From Conexibacter sp. DBS9H8 (GTDB lineage: Bacteria; Actinomycetota; Thermoleophilia; Solirubrobacterales; Solirubrobacteraceae), in contig NZ_CP097128.1 in assembly GCF_023330685.1 (NCBI RefSeq), forward strand, positions 3,100,001-3,164,000: a stretch of 64,000 nt of DNA, written 5' to 3'. Of this stretch, positions 32,983-40,802 are shown piece after piece; the first letter of the stretch is position 1, and each line of letters begins with the position of its first letter. The notes below the pieces were generated by a model that had not been told where the DNA came from, ran no database searches, and saw only the letters and a program-made list of their open reading frames with translations. A program made the translations under genes and the position numbers.

Positions 32983-34194
32983 GTGAGCGCCAGCGATCTG
33001 GCGGCCAAGGCGGGGGCGAGCGTGAGCTCGCCCCGCTCGCCGCTGCCGCCCTTCACCCCCGAGCATGAGGAGTTCCGGGCGGCGGTGCGCCGCTTCGTCG
33101 CCACCGAGCTCGCCCCCCACGCCAGCGAATGGGAGGCCGCCCACTGGTTCCCCGACTCGGTCCTCACCCGCTGTGGGGAGCTCGGCTACCTCGGTCTGAA
33201 GTTCGATCCCGCCGACGGCGGGGACGGAGACCCCGTCGCCGACGCCGTCTTCGTCGAGGAGCTCGCCCGCTGTGAGTCCGGTGGTGTCGCGGCGGGCATC
33301 GGCGCCCACGCGGGCATCGCCCTGCCGCCGATCGCGACGTTCGGGACGGCCGAGCAGAAGCGCCGCTATCTGACGCCCGGGATCACCGGCCAACGGATCG
33401 CCGCACTGGCGATCACCGAACCGGGCGCGGGGTCTGACGTCGCGGGCATCCGCACGACCGCTCGCCCCGTCGACGACGGCTGGATGGTCTCGGGCGCCAA
33501 GCAGTTCATCACCGGCGGCTGCCGGGCCCGGACGCTCGTCACGGCGGTCAAGACGACGAGCGACGGCGGCCACAACGGCCTTTCCTTCCTGATCATCGAG
33601 AACGACCCGAGCCGACCCGCGGCGGAGACCGGGATCAGCACCGCCCCGATCGAGAAGCTCGGCTGGCACGCCTCAGACACGGCCCTGATCAGCTTCGACG
33701 ACGTGTTCGTCCCGGCGGAGAACCTGCTCGGCGCCGAGAACGAGGGGTTCTACCTGATCATGGCCAACTTCCAGTGGGAGCGGCTGCTGCTCGCCCTCGG
33801 GGCGGTCGGGTCGATGCAGTGGTGCCTTGACCGCGCCCTCGCCTACGCGCGTGAACGGGTCGCCTTCGGTCGACCGCTCAGCGGTTTTCAGGTGATCGCC
33901 CACAAGCTGGCGGAGATGGCGACGACACTCGAGACCGCCCGAGCGCTCACCTACCAGGCGCTCGGGTCCTACGTCCGCGGGGTCGACGCGGTGGCGCAGG
34001 TGACCGCAGCGAAGCTGTTCACCCAGCGGGCCGCCGTCGATGTCGCCGACGCCTGCCTGCAGATCCACGGTGGGGCCGGGTACATGACCGAGTACACGGT
34101 CGAGCGGGTGCTGCGTGACGCCCGTCTCGGGCCGATCGGCGGCGGCACCGACGAGATCATGAAGGAGATCCTCGGTCGCAGCCTCGGCGTCTGA
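32983..34194 (+). CDS. Acyl-CoA dehydrogenase, second copy
   Basis: 403 residues, similar to the gene before it: ITEPGAGSDVAGIRTTARP, SDTALISFDDVFVPAENLLG, NFQWERLLLALG (Glu at the catalytic position), IHGGAGYMTEYTVERVLRDARL and GTDEIMKEILG. The N-terminal ~25 residues are a Ser/Pro/Ala extension that the first paralogue lacks. GTG 32983 is 37 nt after the previous stop. The pair probably arose by duplication and act on related substrates. Confidence 0.94.
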   Translation: MSASDLAAKAGASVSSPRSPLPPFTPEHEEFRAAVRRFVATELAPHASEWEAAHWFPDSVLTRCGELGYLGLKFDPADGGDGDPVADAVFVEELARCESGGVAAGIGAHAGIALPPIATFGTAEQKRRYLTPGITGQRIAALAITEPGAGSDVAGIRTTARPVDDGWMVSGAKQFITGGCRARTLVTAVKTTSDGGHNGLSFLIIENDPSRPAAETGISTAPIEKLGWHASDTALISFDDVFVPAENLLGAENEGFYLIMANFQWERLLLALGAVGSMQWCLDRALAYARERVAFGRPLSGFQVIAHKLAEMATTLETARALTYQALGSYVRGVDAVAQVTAAKLFTQRAAVDVADACLQIHGGAGYMTEYTVERVLRDARLGPIGGGTDEIMKEILGRSLGV

Positions 34195-34217
34195 GTCCCG
34201 GCCGCGAAGCCAACCGC

Positions 34218-34223
34218 TAAGGT
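34218..34223 (+). promoter_or_regulatory. -10 element of the membrane-protein gene at 34234
   Basis: TAAGGT ends 10 nt before the ATG; no Shine-Dalgarno. Confidence 0.45.
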
Positions 34224-34233
34224 CCGGCCGTCA

Positions 34234-35067
34234 ATGGGGACCTCCGCCTTCTCGCCGTCTCCGGCCGGCCCGCCCGGTGTGCCCGGACCGCTCGGGGTGC
34301 TCGCCACCGTCCGCACCGCAGCCGGCCTCTACGGGGCAGACCTCGGGCGGCTGTGGCAGGTGATGGCCCTCGTCACCGTTCCCCTGCAGGCGCTCGTGTT
34401 CGCGCTGCGGGCGATCACCCTGCCGCCCGGGTCCGTGCTCGCCCAGGGCACGATCGACGTGCCGGCGGTCGGCGGCAACGGGTTTCTGATCACGAGCTTC
34501 CTCGGGTCGGTGATCGGTGCGCTCATCTTCCTCGTGTCCATCGGCGCCGCCTACCGGATCCTGCTCGGCCGCCACCTCCACCACCCGGCTGACATCTTCA
34601 CGTCAATCAACTTCGCCCTCGACCGCACCTTCGGACTGCTGTGGGTGTCGATCCTCACCGGCGTCGTCGTCCTCATCGGACTGTTCTGCTTCATCCTCCC
34701 GGGCATCTACCTGGCCATCACCCTGGCGATCGCCGTTCCCGTGCTGATGGCCGAGGACCGCCGCGGCCTCGCCGCCCTCGCCCGCTCCCGGGAGCTCGTG
34801 CGCGGCCGCTTCTGGCATGTCTTCGGCGCGACCGTGATCGCCGGCGCGGTCCTCATCGCCGGGGAGCTGCTGTTCTCCTCCCTCGCCGGATCGGTCGTCA
34901 GCGCGGTCGACCCGCGGTCGGTCGGGGCCGACCTGGCGATCTCCGGCGCGCTCAACGCCGTCGTGTCGGTCCTCTTCACCCCGTTCACCGCGGCCGTGTC
35001 CGTCGTCCTGTACGTCGACATGCTGCTGCGCGACGGTGACCCGCAGCTCCAGCGACTGCTCGCCTGA
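34234..35067 (+). CDS. Polytopic membrane protein of unknown function
   Basis: 277 residues with about six membrane helices. The pattern (LWQVMALVTVPLQALVF, GRHLHHPADIFTSINFALDRTFGLLWVSILTGVVVLIG, PVLMAEDRRGLAALARSRELVRGRFWHVFGATVI) resembles the glycerophosphoryl diester phosphodiesterase membrane-domain/YciC-like families seen in actinobacteria, where they have no assigned reaction. N-terminal ~20 residues are Pro/Gly-rich. Monocistronic, ended by a strong hairpin. Confidence 0.75.
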   Translation: MGTSAFSPSPAGPPGVPGPLGVLATVRTAAGLYGADLGRLWQVMALVTVPLQALVFALRAITLPPGSVLAQGTIDVPAVGGNGFLITSFLGSVIGALIFLVSIGAAYRILLGRHLHHPADIFTSINFALDRTFGLLWVSILTGVVVLIGLFCFILPGIYLAITLAIAVPVLMAEDRRGLAALARSRELVRGRFWHVFGATVIAGAVLIAGELLFSSLAGSVVSAVDPRSVGADLAISGALNAVVSVLFTPFTAAVSVVLYVDMLLRDGDPQLQRLLA

Positions 35068-35091
35068 GTCCGGGCCCCGGTGGGCCCGGAC
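35068..35091 (+). terminator. Hairpin after the 34234 membrane-protein gene
   Basis: Perfect 10-bp stem GTCCGGGCCC / GGGCCCGGAC with CGGT loop, starting right after the TGA; further pairing CTGAG/CTCAG on the flanks takes in the stop codon. Confidence 0.65.
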
Positions 35092-35122
35092 CTCAGCCGC
35101 CGCGTGGAATGATGTGTTCCTG

Positions 35123-35668
35123 GTGGATTCGACCCGCGGCCAGCTGCTCATCGCCGGACCGGCGATCCAGGACCCCAACTTCTGGCGGGCCGTCGTGCTC
35201 GTCGTCGAACACAGCGCCGAGGGGGCGCTCGGGCTCGTGCTCAACCGTCCGTCCGAGAGCACCGTCGGGGAGGTGCTCCCGCAGCTCACGGCCCTCGTCG
35301 ATCCCGCCGAGGAGGTGCTCGTCGGCGGGCCGGTCGCGCCGGGTTCGGTGATCGTCCTCGCCGACTTCCTCGAGCCCGCGGACGCGGCCCTCATCTCCTT
35401 TGACGCGATCGGGGTGATGGGCGCCGACTCCGAGCCGGGCGAGCTCGTCGGTGCGGTCCGGCGCGCCCGGGCGTTCGCCGGGCACGCCGGTTGGGGTCCC
35501 GGACAGCTCGACAGCGAACTGAGCCGCGGTGACTGGATCCTCGAGCCGGCCCGGAGCGAGGATCCGTTCCGACCCGACCCGAGTGAGCTGTGGTCCGAGG
35601 TGCTCGTGCGCAAGGGGGGCAGCTACGCGCTCGTCGCGCGGATGCCGCCCGACCCGTCGAACAACTGA
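35123..35668 (+). CDS. YqgE/AlgH family protein
   Basis: 181 residues, whole family domain: GQLLIAGPAIQDPNFWRAVVLVVEHSAEGALGLVLNRPS, VLVGGPV, FAGHAGWGPGQLDSELSRGDWIL. Members are widespread cytoplasmic proteins of unknown biochemistry. GTG 35123 is chosen because the family starts here (VDSTRGQLLIAG) and AATGAT lies 9 nt upstream. Neighbours do not point to a role. Confidence 0.93.
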   Translation: MDSTRGQLLIAGPAIQDPNFWRAVVLVVEHSAEGALGLVLNRPSESTVGEVLPQLTALVDPAEEVLVGGPVAPGSVIVLADFLEPADAALISFDAIGVMGADSEPGELVGAVRRARAFAGHAGWGPGQLDSELSRGDWILEPARSEDPFRPDPSELWSEVLVRKGGSYALVARMPPDPSNN

Positions 35669-35735
35669 CGCCACCCCGCAAGGGTCCGCCGTCCCGGGGC
35701 TGGTCGGGGGAGGGCGGAGATCCGGAGGCGGGCTC

Positions 35736-35741
35736 TAGGAT
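35736..35741 (+). promoter_or_regulatory. -10 element of the CDF gene
   Basis: TAGGAT ends 7 nt before the GTG start; no Shine-Dalgarno. Confidence 0.55.
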
Positions 35742-35748
35742 CCCTGGC

Positions 35749-36738
35749 GTGGAAGCTGAGCCGGCGCACCCGATCCGTCCCGACCGCCGCGAGGAGATCC
35801 GCGGCCTGTGGCGTGGACTCGCCCTGCTGCTCGGCTTCCTCGCCGTCGAGATCTTCGTCGGGGTGAGCGCGCACTCGCTCGCGCTGCTGTCGGACGCCGC
35901 GCACATGCTCACCGACGCGCTCGCGCTCGCCGTCGCGCTGCTCGCCGCCCACCTGGTGATGCGGCCGGCGGGGGCGACGATGACCTTCGGGCTCGGCCGC
36001 GCGGAGATCCTGTCGGCCCAGGCGAACGCGGTGACGATGCTCGTCCTCGCCGGCCTCATCCTGTACGGGGCGATCGTCCACCTCATCCACCCCCTGCCGG
36101 TGCAGGGGTGGCCCGTCGTGATCGTCGCGGTCGCCGGGATCGTCGTCAACCTGGCGATCGTCAGGCTGCTCGGCGGGCACGGGCACGGGCACGGCGGCGG
36201 GCATGGCGGCGGGCATCGGCACGCGCAGGAACATGGCGAAGGGCGCGCTCATGAGCACCACCCCGACCACAGCCTCAACGTCGCCGGCTCACTCGCCCAC
36301 ATCACCACCGACCTGATCGGGTTCATCGCGACGGCCATCGCCGGGGTCGTCATCCTCACCACCGGGTTCCGGCGGGCCGACGCGATCGTCGCGCTGCTCA
36401 TCAGCGGCGTGATGATCGCCGGCGGCTGGCCGCTGCTGAAACAGTCGGTCCGGGTGATGATGGAGGCCGCCCCCGCCGGCCTGGACCCGAGCGAGATCGG
36501 GCTCCGGCTCGCCGCCCGGCCCGGCGTCAGCGAAGTCCACGACCTGCACGTGTGGGAGGTGACCTCCGGCTTTCCGGCCCTGTCGGCCCACATCGTCGTC
36601 GACGCCCGACAGGACTGCCATCAGCTGCGCGCCGAACTCTCGGCGCTGCTCGCCGAACAGTTCGGGATCATCCACACGACCCTGCAGGTCGAACACGCCC
36701 CGGCTCCACTCCAGATCGAGGTCTCCCCGCATGCCTGA
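35749..36738 (+). CDS. Cation diffusion facilitator (CzcD/ZitB-type) metal exporter
   Basis: 329 residues, six membrane helices. The HxxxD-type metal sites are present: SLALLSDAAHMLTDALALAVAL in helix 2 and NVAGSLAHITTDLIGFIATAIAG in helix 5. Between helices 4 and 5 lies a His-rich loop (about 140-170) with more than ten His that would bind zinc or similar ions. The cytoplasmic C-terminal domain contains VHDLHVWEVTSG. Proton-coupled export of Zn2+ or a related metal is the family function. GTG 35749 follows a leaderless-type -10. Its end overlaps the lipase gene by 8 nt. Confidence 0.95.
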   Translation: MEAEPAHPIRPDRREEIRGLWRGLALLLGFLAVEIFVGVSAHSLALLSDAAHMLTDALALAVALLAAHLVMRPAGATMTFGLGRAEILSAQANAVTMLVLAGLILYGAIVHLIHPLPVQGWPVVIVAVAGIVVNLAIVRLLGGHGHGHGGGHGGGHRHAQEHGEGRAHEHHPDHSLNVAGSLAHITTDLIGFIATAIAGVVILTTGFRRADAIVALLISGVMIAGGWPLLKQSVRVMMEAAPAGLDPSEIGLRLAARPGVSEVHDLHVWEVTSGFPALSAHIVVDARQDCHQLRAELSALLAEQFGIIHTTLQVEHAPAPLQIEVSPHA

Positions 36739-37549
36739 GTTCACCCTCACCTCCGCGGCGGGGCCGCCGCTGGCGGTGACCGTCTGGGAGACGCCCGACT
36801 CCCCGCGGGCGATCGTCATCCTCGCCCACGGCTGGGGTGAGCACGTCGGCCGTTACAGCCACGTCGCCGCCCGCCTCACCGGCGCCGGTTTCCTCGTCGT
36901 CGGCCCCGACCATCACGGCCACGGCCGCTCGGGCGGCCCCCGAGGCCAGATCCGGTTCGCGGACGCGGTCGCCGACCTCAACGCGGTGATCGACTCCCAG
37001 GTCGCCATCCACCCGGACCTTCCCGTTTTCCTGCTCGGACACAGCATGGGCGGCGCGATCGCCCTGCGCTACGCCCTCGCCCACCAGGAGCGCCTGCGCG
37101 GGCTCGTGCTGTCGGGCCCGCTCGTCCGCGCCGACGCTCCGGGGATGGTCAAGCTCGTCGGCACGGTGCTGGCCCACCTGCTGCCCTGGGCGCCGGTCGT
37201 CCGGCTCGACCCGAGTCTGATCAGCCGGGACGCACGGGTTGTCGAGGCCTACCGGGCGGACCCGCTCGTCCGTCACCTGCCGATCCCGGCCCTGACCGGG
37301 CGTGAGTTCCTCACTCACGCGGCGACGATCCTCACCGACGCGCCGAGGATCCGCGTCCCGACGATGCTGCTGTGGGGCGGCGCCGACGGCCTCTGCCCGC
37401 CGGCGGGATCCGAAGCGCTCGCGGCCACCCTCGGCGCCGAGGACCTCACCTGCGAGCGCTTCGACGGCCTCTACCACGAGATCTTCCTCGAACCCGAGGG
37501 CGACCTCGTCCTCGACATGGTCGTCGCCTGGCTTGCGGATCGCCTCTGA
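36731..37549 (+). CDS. Alpha/beta hydrolase, monoacylglycerol lipase-like
   Basis: 272 residues. Oxyanion segment ILAHGWGEHVGRYSHVA, nucleophile elbow GHSMGGAIA, Asp in LLWGGADGLCPP and His in FDGLYHEIFLEPE make the full triad; the pattern is that of monoacylglycerol lipase/lysophospholipase (Hydrolase_4). The ATG lies inside the end of the CDF gene, and the next gene starts directly after its stop, so the three are cotranscribed. Confidence 0.93.
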   Translation: MPEFTLTSAAGPPLAVTVWETPDSPRAIVILAHGWGEHVGRYSHVAARLTGAGFLVVGPDHHGHGRSGGPRGQIRFADAVADLNAVIDSQVAIHPDLPVFLLGHSMGGAIALRYALAHQERLRGLVLSGPLVRADAPGMVKLVGTVLAHLLPWAPVVRLDPSLISRDARVVEAYRADPLVRHLPIPALTGREFLTHAATILTDAPRIRVPTMLLWGGADGLCPPAGSEALAATLGAEDLTCERFDGLYHEIFLEPEGDLVLDMVVAWLADRL

Positions 37550-38161
37550 ATGAGCGCGCGCCCCAAGCTGCACCTCGGCGCCTTCGATCAGGCCGTTGAG
37601 GGGTGGATCAACACCGACGTCACCCCGCACCTCCTGCTCGCCCGGATCCCCGGGCTTCCCCGCCTGCTGCACGGCGCCGGCCGGCTCAGTGACGAGCGCT
37701 GGGCCGCCTACTGCGACGGCCGTTTTGCCCGCCTGCGCTACCTCGATCTGCGCCGGCGCTTTCCGTTCCCCGACGGGAGTGTCGGGGCGATCTACACCTC
37801 CCACACCTTCGAGCACCTCCACGTCGACGCAGCCGAACGGGCTCTGACGGAGTGCCACCGGGTCCTCGCGCCCGGCGGGGTGCTGCGGATCGTCGTGCCG
37901 AACCTCGACGACATCGTCAGCCACTATGACCCCGCCGACCCGGACGCGTTCCTCGACGGGGTCTTCCAGGGTCGCGGCGCACGGGACAACCGCCACGCCC
38001 GCCACTGGTGGCACTACAACGCCGGGTCGTTGAGCCGGCGGCTGTGGGCCGCCGGCTTCGTCGAGGTCGCCGAGTGCGCGTTCCGGGAGGGCCGCTGTCC
38101 CGATCTGGACCGGCTCGAGCACCGGCAGTGGTCGCTGTTTCTCGAGGCGGTTCGGTCCTGA
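37550..38161 (+). CDS. SAM-dependent methyltransferase (Methyltransf_11-like)
   Basis: 203 residues. Short class I fold of the WcaE/predicted SAM-methyltransferase type: LHLGAFDQAVEGWINTDVTPHL, FPFPDGSVGAIYTSHTFEHLHVDAAERALTECHRVLAPGGVLRIVVPNLD. The usual glycine-rich motif I is replaced by the shorter LHLGAF, as in other members of this group. Starts immediately after the lipase TGA. Substrate unknown. Confidence 0.85.
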   Translation: MSARPKLHLGAFDQAVEGWINTDVTPHLLLARIPGLPRLLHGAGRLSDERWAAYCDGRFARLRYLDLRRRFPFPDGSVGAIYTSHTFEHLHVDAAERALTECHRVLAPGGVLRIVVPNLDDIVSHYDPADPDAFLDGVFQGRGARDNRHARHWWHYNAGSLSRRLWAAGFVEVAECAFREGRCPDLDRLEHRQWSLFLEAVRS

Positions 38162-38164
38162 GCG

Positions 38165-38182
38165 GGCCGGCTGACGCCGGCC
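38165..38182. terminator. Short hairpin between convergent genes
   Basis: GGCCGGC / GCCGGCC stem (7 bp) with TGAC loop between the methyltransferase and acyltransferase stops. Confidence 0.45.
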
Positions 38183-38197
38183 GCACCGGCGATGCGC

Positions 38198-39031
38198 TCA
38201 GCCGCCGGTCGCTCCGGCCTCGTGGCGGGCGTGCAGGAGTCGGATGCGGCGGAGGATCTCGTCGGCGACGGCCTGCTGTTCGGGCCGGCTCGGGGAAGGG
38301 ATCGGCTTGAAGGCGACCGGCTCGCCGTAGTAGACGCGGACGCGCGGGAACTGCAGTCGCCGCCAGTTGCGGATCCGGTGGGAACCGACGATCGCGACCG
38401 GGACGACCGGCGCCCCGGACTCCAGGGCGATCCGCCCGATTCCGGGCCGCGCCTGGGTTCCGACCGTGCCGGTTCGGCTGCGTCCGCCCTCCACGTACGT
38501 CCCGAGACAGCCGCCGCGGGCGAGGATCGCCGCAGCCGTCGCGAAGGCATCCTCATCCCGGTGGCCACGCCGGACGGGAAAGATGCCTCCGTGGGTGAGG
38601 ACCCACGTGGCGGGCCGGCGGGGGGAGAACATCTGGGACTTGGCCATGAACTGGATGTGGCGGCGAAGAAAGGCCCCGGCGAGGAAGTGGTCCATGAAGG
38701 ACCCGTGGTTGGGAGCGATGATCACCGGACCGTTCGGCACGTTCTCTGACCCGGAGGCACGCGTGCGGAAGAGCCCGAGCACGACCGGCACGAGCAGCAG
38801 GCGGACCGCCTCATAGACCCATTCGGGCTCGTGGTCGCGGCTGCGCTCGTGGTAGGGGGCGAACAGGGCCGCGTCGCGGGGGTCGGCGTAGACCTGAGCG
38901 CTGATCGGCAGGTCCCGCGGCGCGGACGGGCCGGATGGGCGTGGCGGGTCCGGCGGCGTCGGTGGACCGGGTGGAGCGGGCGGACCGGATGGACCGGATG
39001 GACCGGATGGACCGGGTGGGCGGGAGCTCAC
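38198..39031 (-). CDS. Lysophospholipid acyltransferase (PlsC-like) with collagen-like N-terminal repeat
   Basis: 277 residues. The acyltransferase signature HX4D is in APNHGSFMDHFLAG; block III-like motifs are YVEGGRSRTGTVG and PVVPVAIVGSHRI. This would acylate lysophosphatidate or a similar glycerolipid at the membrane. The first ~40 residues are an added GPSGPSGPPAPPGPPTPP segment encoded by a 9-bp DNA repeat (about 38975-39020), absent from normal PlsC. GTG 39031 overlaps the MFS stop by 4 nt; TATCGT 6 nt upstream may be an additional promoter. Confidence 0.9.
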   Translation of the reverse strand: MSSRPPGPSGPSGPSGPPAPPGPPTPPDPPRPSGPSAPRDLPISAQVYADPRDAALFAPYHERSRDHEPEWVYEAVRLLLVPVVLGLFRTRASGSENVPNGPVIIAPNHGSFMDHFLAGAFLRRHIQFMAKSQMFSPRRPATWVLTHGGIFPVRRGHRDEDAFATAAAILARGGCLGTYVEGGRSRTGTVGTQARPGIGRIALESGAPVVPVAIVGSHRIRNWRRLQFPRVRVYYGEPVAFKPIPSPSRPEQQAVADEILRRIRLLHARHEAGATGG

Positions 39032-40272
39032 GCCGAGACGATATCGGCACCTGCCGGCTGGGCGCGCAGTCCGCGCACGTCCCGGACGGCGAGGACGGAC
39101 ATCATCACGACAAAGCCGGCGAGGTTGTAGGCGAGCATCGCCGGGGCGAGCCCGATCGCCGAGATGAGCGGCCCCGCGAGCGCCATGCCGAGCGGGATGA
39201 ACAGGTAGGAGCCGGCAAAGTCGTAGGAGATGACCCGGGAGATCACCTCCGGAGAGACGTTCTGCTGCAGGGCGGTCCACCACAGGGTGTTGAAGGCGAT
39301 CGGCCCGATCCCCGCAAGCAGCTCGAAGGGGGCGATGACGAGGACGGGCAGGCGCAGGGCGACCATCAGGCTCGGGACGACGAACGGTGCACACAGGAGC
39401 GTTCCGACCAGCAGCGGGCGCCGCGGCTTGAAGCGCAGGAGGGCGATGCCGCCGAGCAGCGAGCCAGCCGACCACAGCACCGACAGGAGCGCGAAGGTCG
39501 GCGCGCCCCCGTACCAGTGCCGGGTCGCGAGGGGACCGAACAGGTCCCAGGTCCCGCCGAGCGCGTTGCCGACGGCGAAGGCGAGAATGAGGGACCACAC
39601 CCACGTGCGGCTCGTCACCTCCCGGAAACCGCCCCGCAGATCCGACAGCATCGTCTGGCGGCCCTCGGCCGGCATCGGCGCGTCGCCGACCCCGCGGGTG
39701 AGACGGCGCAACCACAGCGCGCTGAGCCCGTAACTGAGGGAGTCCGCGAGCAGCCCCCAGGCGGGTCCGACGGCGACGACGACGAGCGCACCGAGCAGGG
39801 GGCCGATCACGCTCGAGGCGGCGCTCGCGATCCCGCGCAGCGCGTTGGCCTCCTGGAGCTGGTCACCCGCGACGGCGGGCAGCAGCCCGGCAGCGGCAGG
39901 CTGGAAGAACGCTCCGGCGGCGCCGAGGATGACCTGGGAGGCGGCGAGTTCGACGAGCGTCGCCTGATGGCGGACGAGGAGGATCCCGATCAAGGCCTGC
40001 CCGGCGAGACGGGTGAGGTCGGCACCCATCATCACCCGGCGTCGGCTCGTGCGGTCCGCGACGACCCCGCCGAGCAGCAGCCCGCTCACCTGAGCGACGG
40101 TGCGGCAGGCGAGGACGATCCCGAGGTCGGTCGCCGAGTGCGTGAGGTCGAGGACGGCAAAGGCGAAGGCGACGCTGACGATTCCGCTCCCGAGGTTGGA
40201 GACGACGGTCGCCCCGAAGACGCGCCGCAGGTCGCGTCGCGCGAGGATCCGGAAGCGACCGCGCCATGGCAT
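39028..40272 (-). CDS. MFS transporter (EntS/MFS_3-like)
   Basis: 414 residues, about twelve helices. Typical pieces: RVFGATVVSNLGSGIVSVAFAFAVLD, motif A-like GGVVADRTSRRRVM, and FFQPAAAGLLPAVAGDQLQEANAL, which is characteristic of the enterobactin-exporter-like MFS_3 group. Efflux of a small molecule is likely, substrate unknown. Overlaps the downstream acyltransferase by 4 nt (GTGA). Confidence 0.93.
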   Translation of the reverse strand: MPWRGRFRILARRDLRRVFGATVVSNLGSGIVSVAFAFAVLDLTHSATDLGIVLACRTVAQVSGLLLGGVVADRTSRRRVMMGADLTRLAGQALIGILLVRHQATLVELAASQVILGAAGAFFQPAAAGLLPAVAGDQLQEANALRGIASAASSVIGPLLGALVVVAVGPAWGLLADSLSYGLSALWLRRLTRGVGDAPMPAEGRQTMLSDLRGGFREVTSRTWVWSLILAFAVGNALGGTWDLFGPLATRHWYGGAPTFALLSVLWSAGSLLGGIALLRFKPRRPLLVGTLLCAPFVVPSLMVALRLPVLVIAPFELLAGIGPIAFNTLWWTALQQNVSPEVISRVISYDFAGSYLFIPLGMALAGPLISAIGLAPAMLAYNLAGFVVMMSVLAVRDVRGLRAQPAGADIVSA

Positions 40273-40395
40273 CGCGGCATTGTCACCGCGCCCGGCAGGT
40301 GGTGCGGCAGCCTGCCGATCCGACGTCCGTTTCCTGACCGGACGCCGTCGGGCTGTGCGGGGCGGTCCGGGCGGCGGGCTGTGCGGGCGGCCGGG

Positions 40396-40788
40396 TCAGA
40401 CGTCGAGCATGCGCGCGAGCGCCTGCCGGGTCAGCTGGCTGCGCTGGGCCTGGTCGGAGAGGACCTCAGCGAGGGCCCCCAGCCACGCGTCCGTGTCGAG
40501 TCGCTCGCGGCGCAGCACGATCCCACCGGAGATGCGCGAGCGAACCGCCTCCAGTCCGGCCCCGCTGCGCGCGAGCTCGAGCCGGTCGGTCCCGGAGTCG
40601 AGGGCGATCGCCTGTACGCGCTTGGGGCCGCGGAACCCGCTCTTGACGCGGGTGACGGTGACGAGTCCGGGGAGGGTGTCCTCAAGCTTGGTCGCGAGGG
40701 TCTCCATGAAGGTGACGACGTCGCCGGCGTCGGCGCGCAGGGCTGCAGCGACGAGATCGAAGTCGGGAACGTCCTCCTCAGGGTCCAT
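40396..40788 (-). CDS. Conserved hypothetical protein, 130 aa
   Basis: No known domain that I can name. Acidic N-terminus (MDPEEDVPDFDLVAAALRAD), a helix, then a beta-rich middle (VTVTRVKSGFRGPKRVQAIALDSGTDRLELARSGAGLEAVRS), and a C-terminal helix (AWLGALAEVLSDQAQRSQLTRQAL). I recall similar short proteins in other actinobacteria. It lies 14 nt downstream of the glycerol kinase gene on the same strand and may be cotranscribed. Confidence 0.7.
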   Translation of the reverse strand: MDPEEDVPDFDLVAAALRADAGDVVTFMETLATKLEDTLPGLVTVTRVKSGFRGPKRVQAIALDSGTDRLELARSGAGLEAVRSRISGGIVLRRERLDTDAWLGALAEVLSDQAQRSQLTRQALARMLDV

Positions 40789-40802
40789 AGCTGGCCCGCA
40801 GA

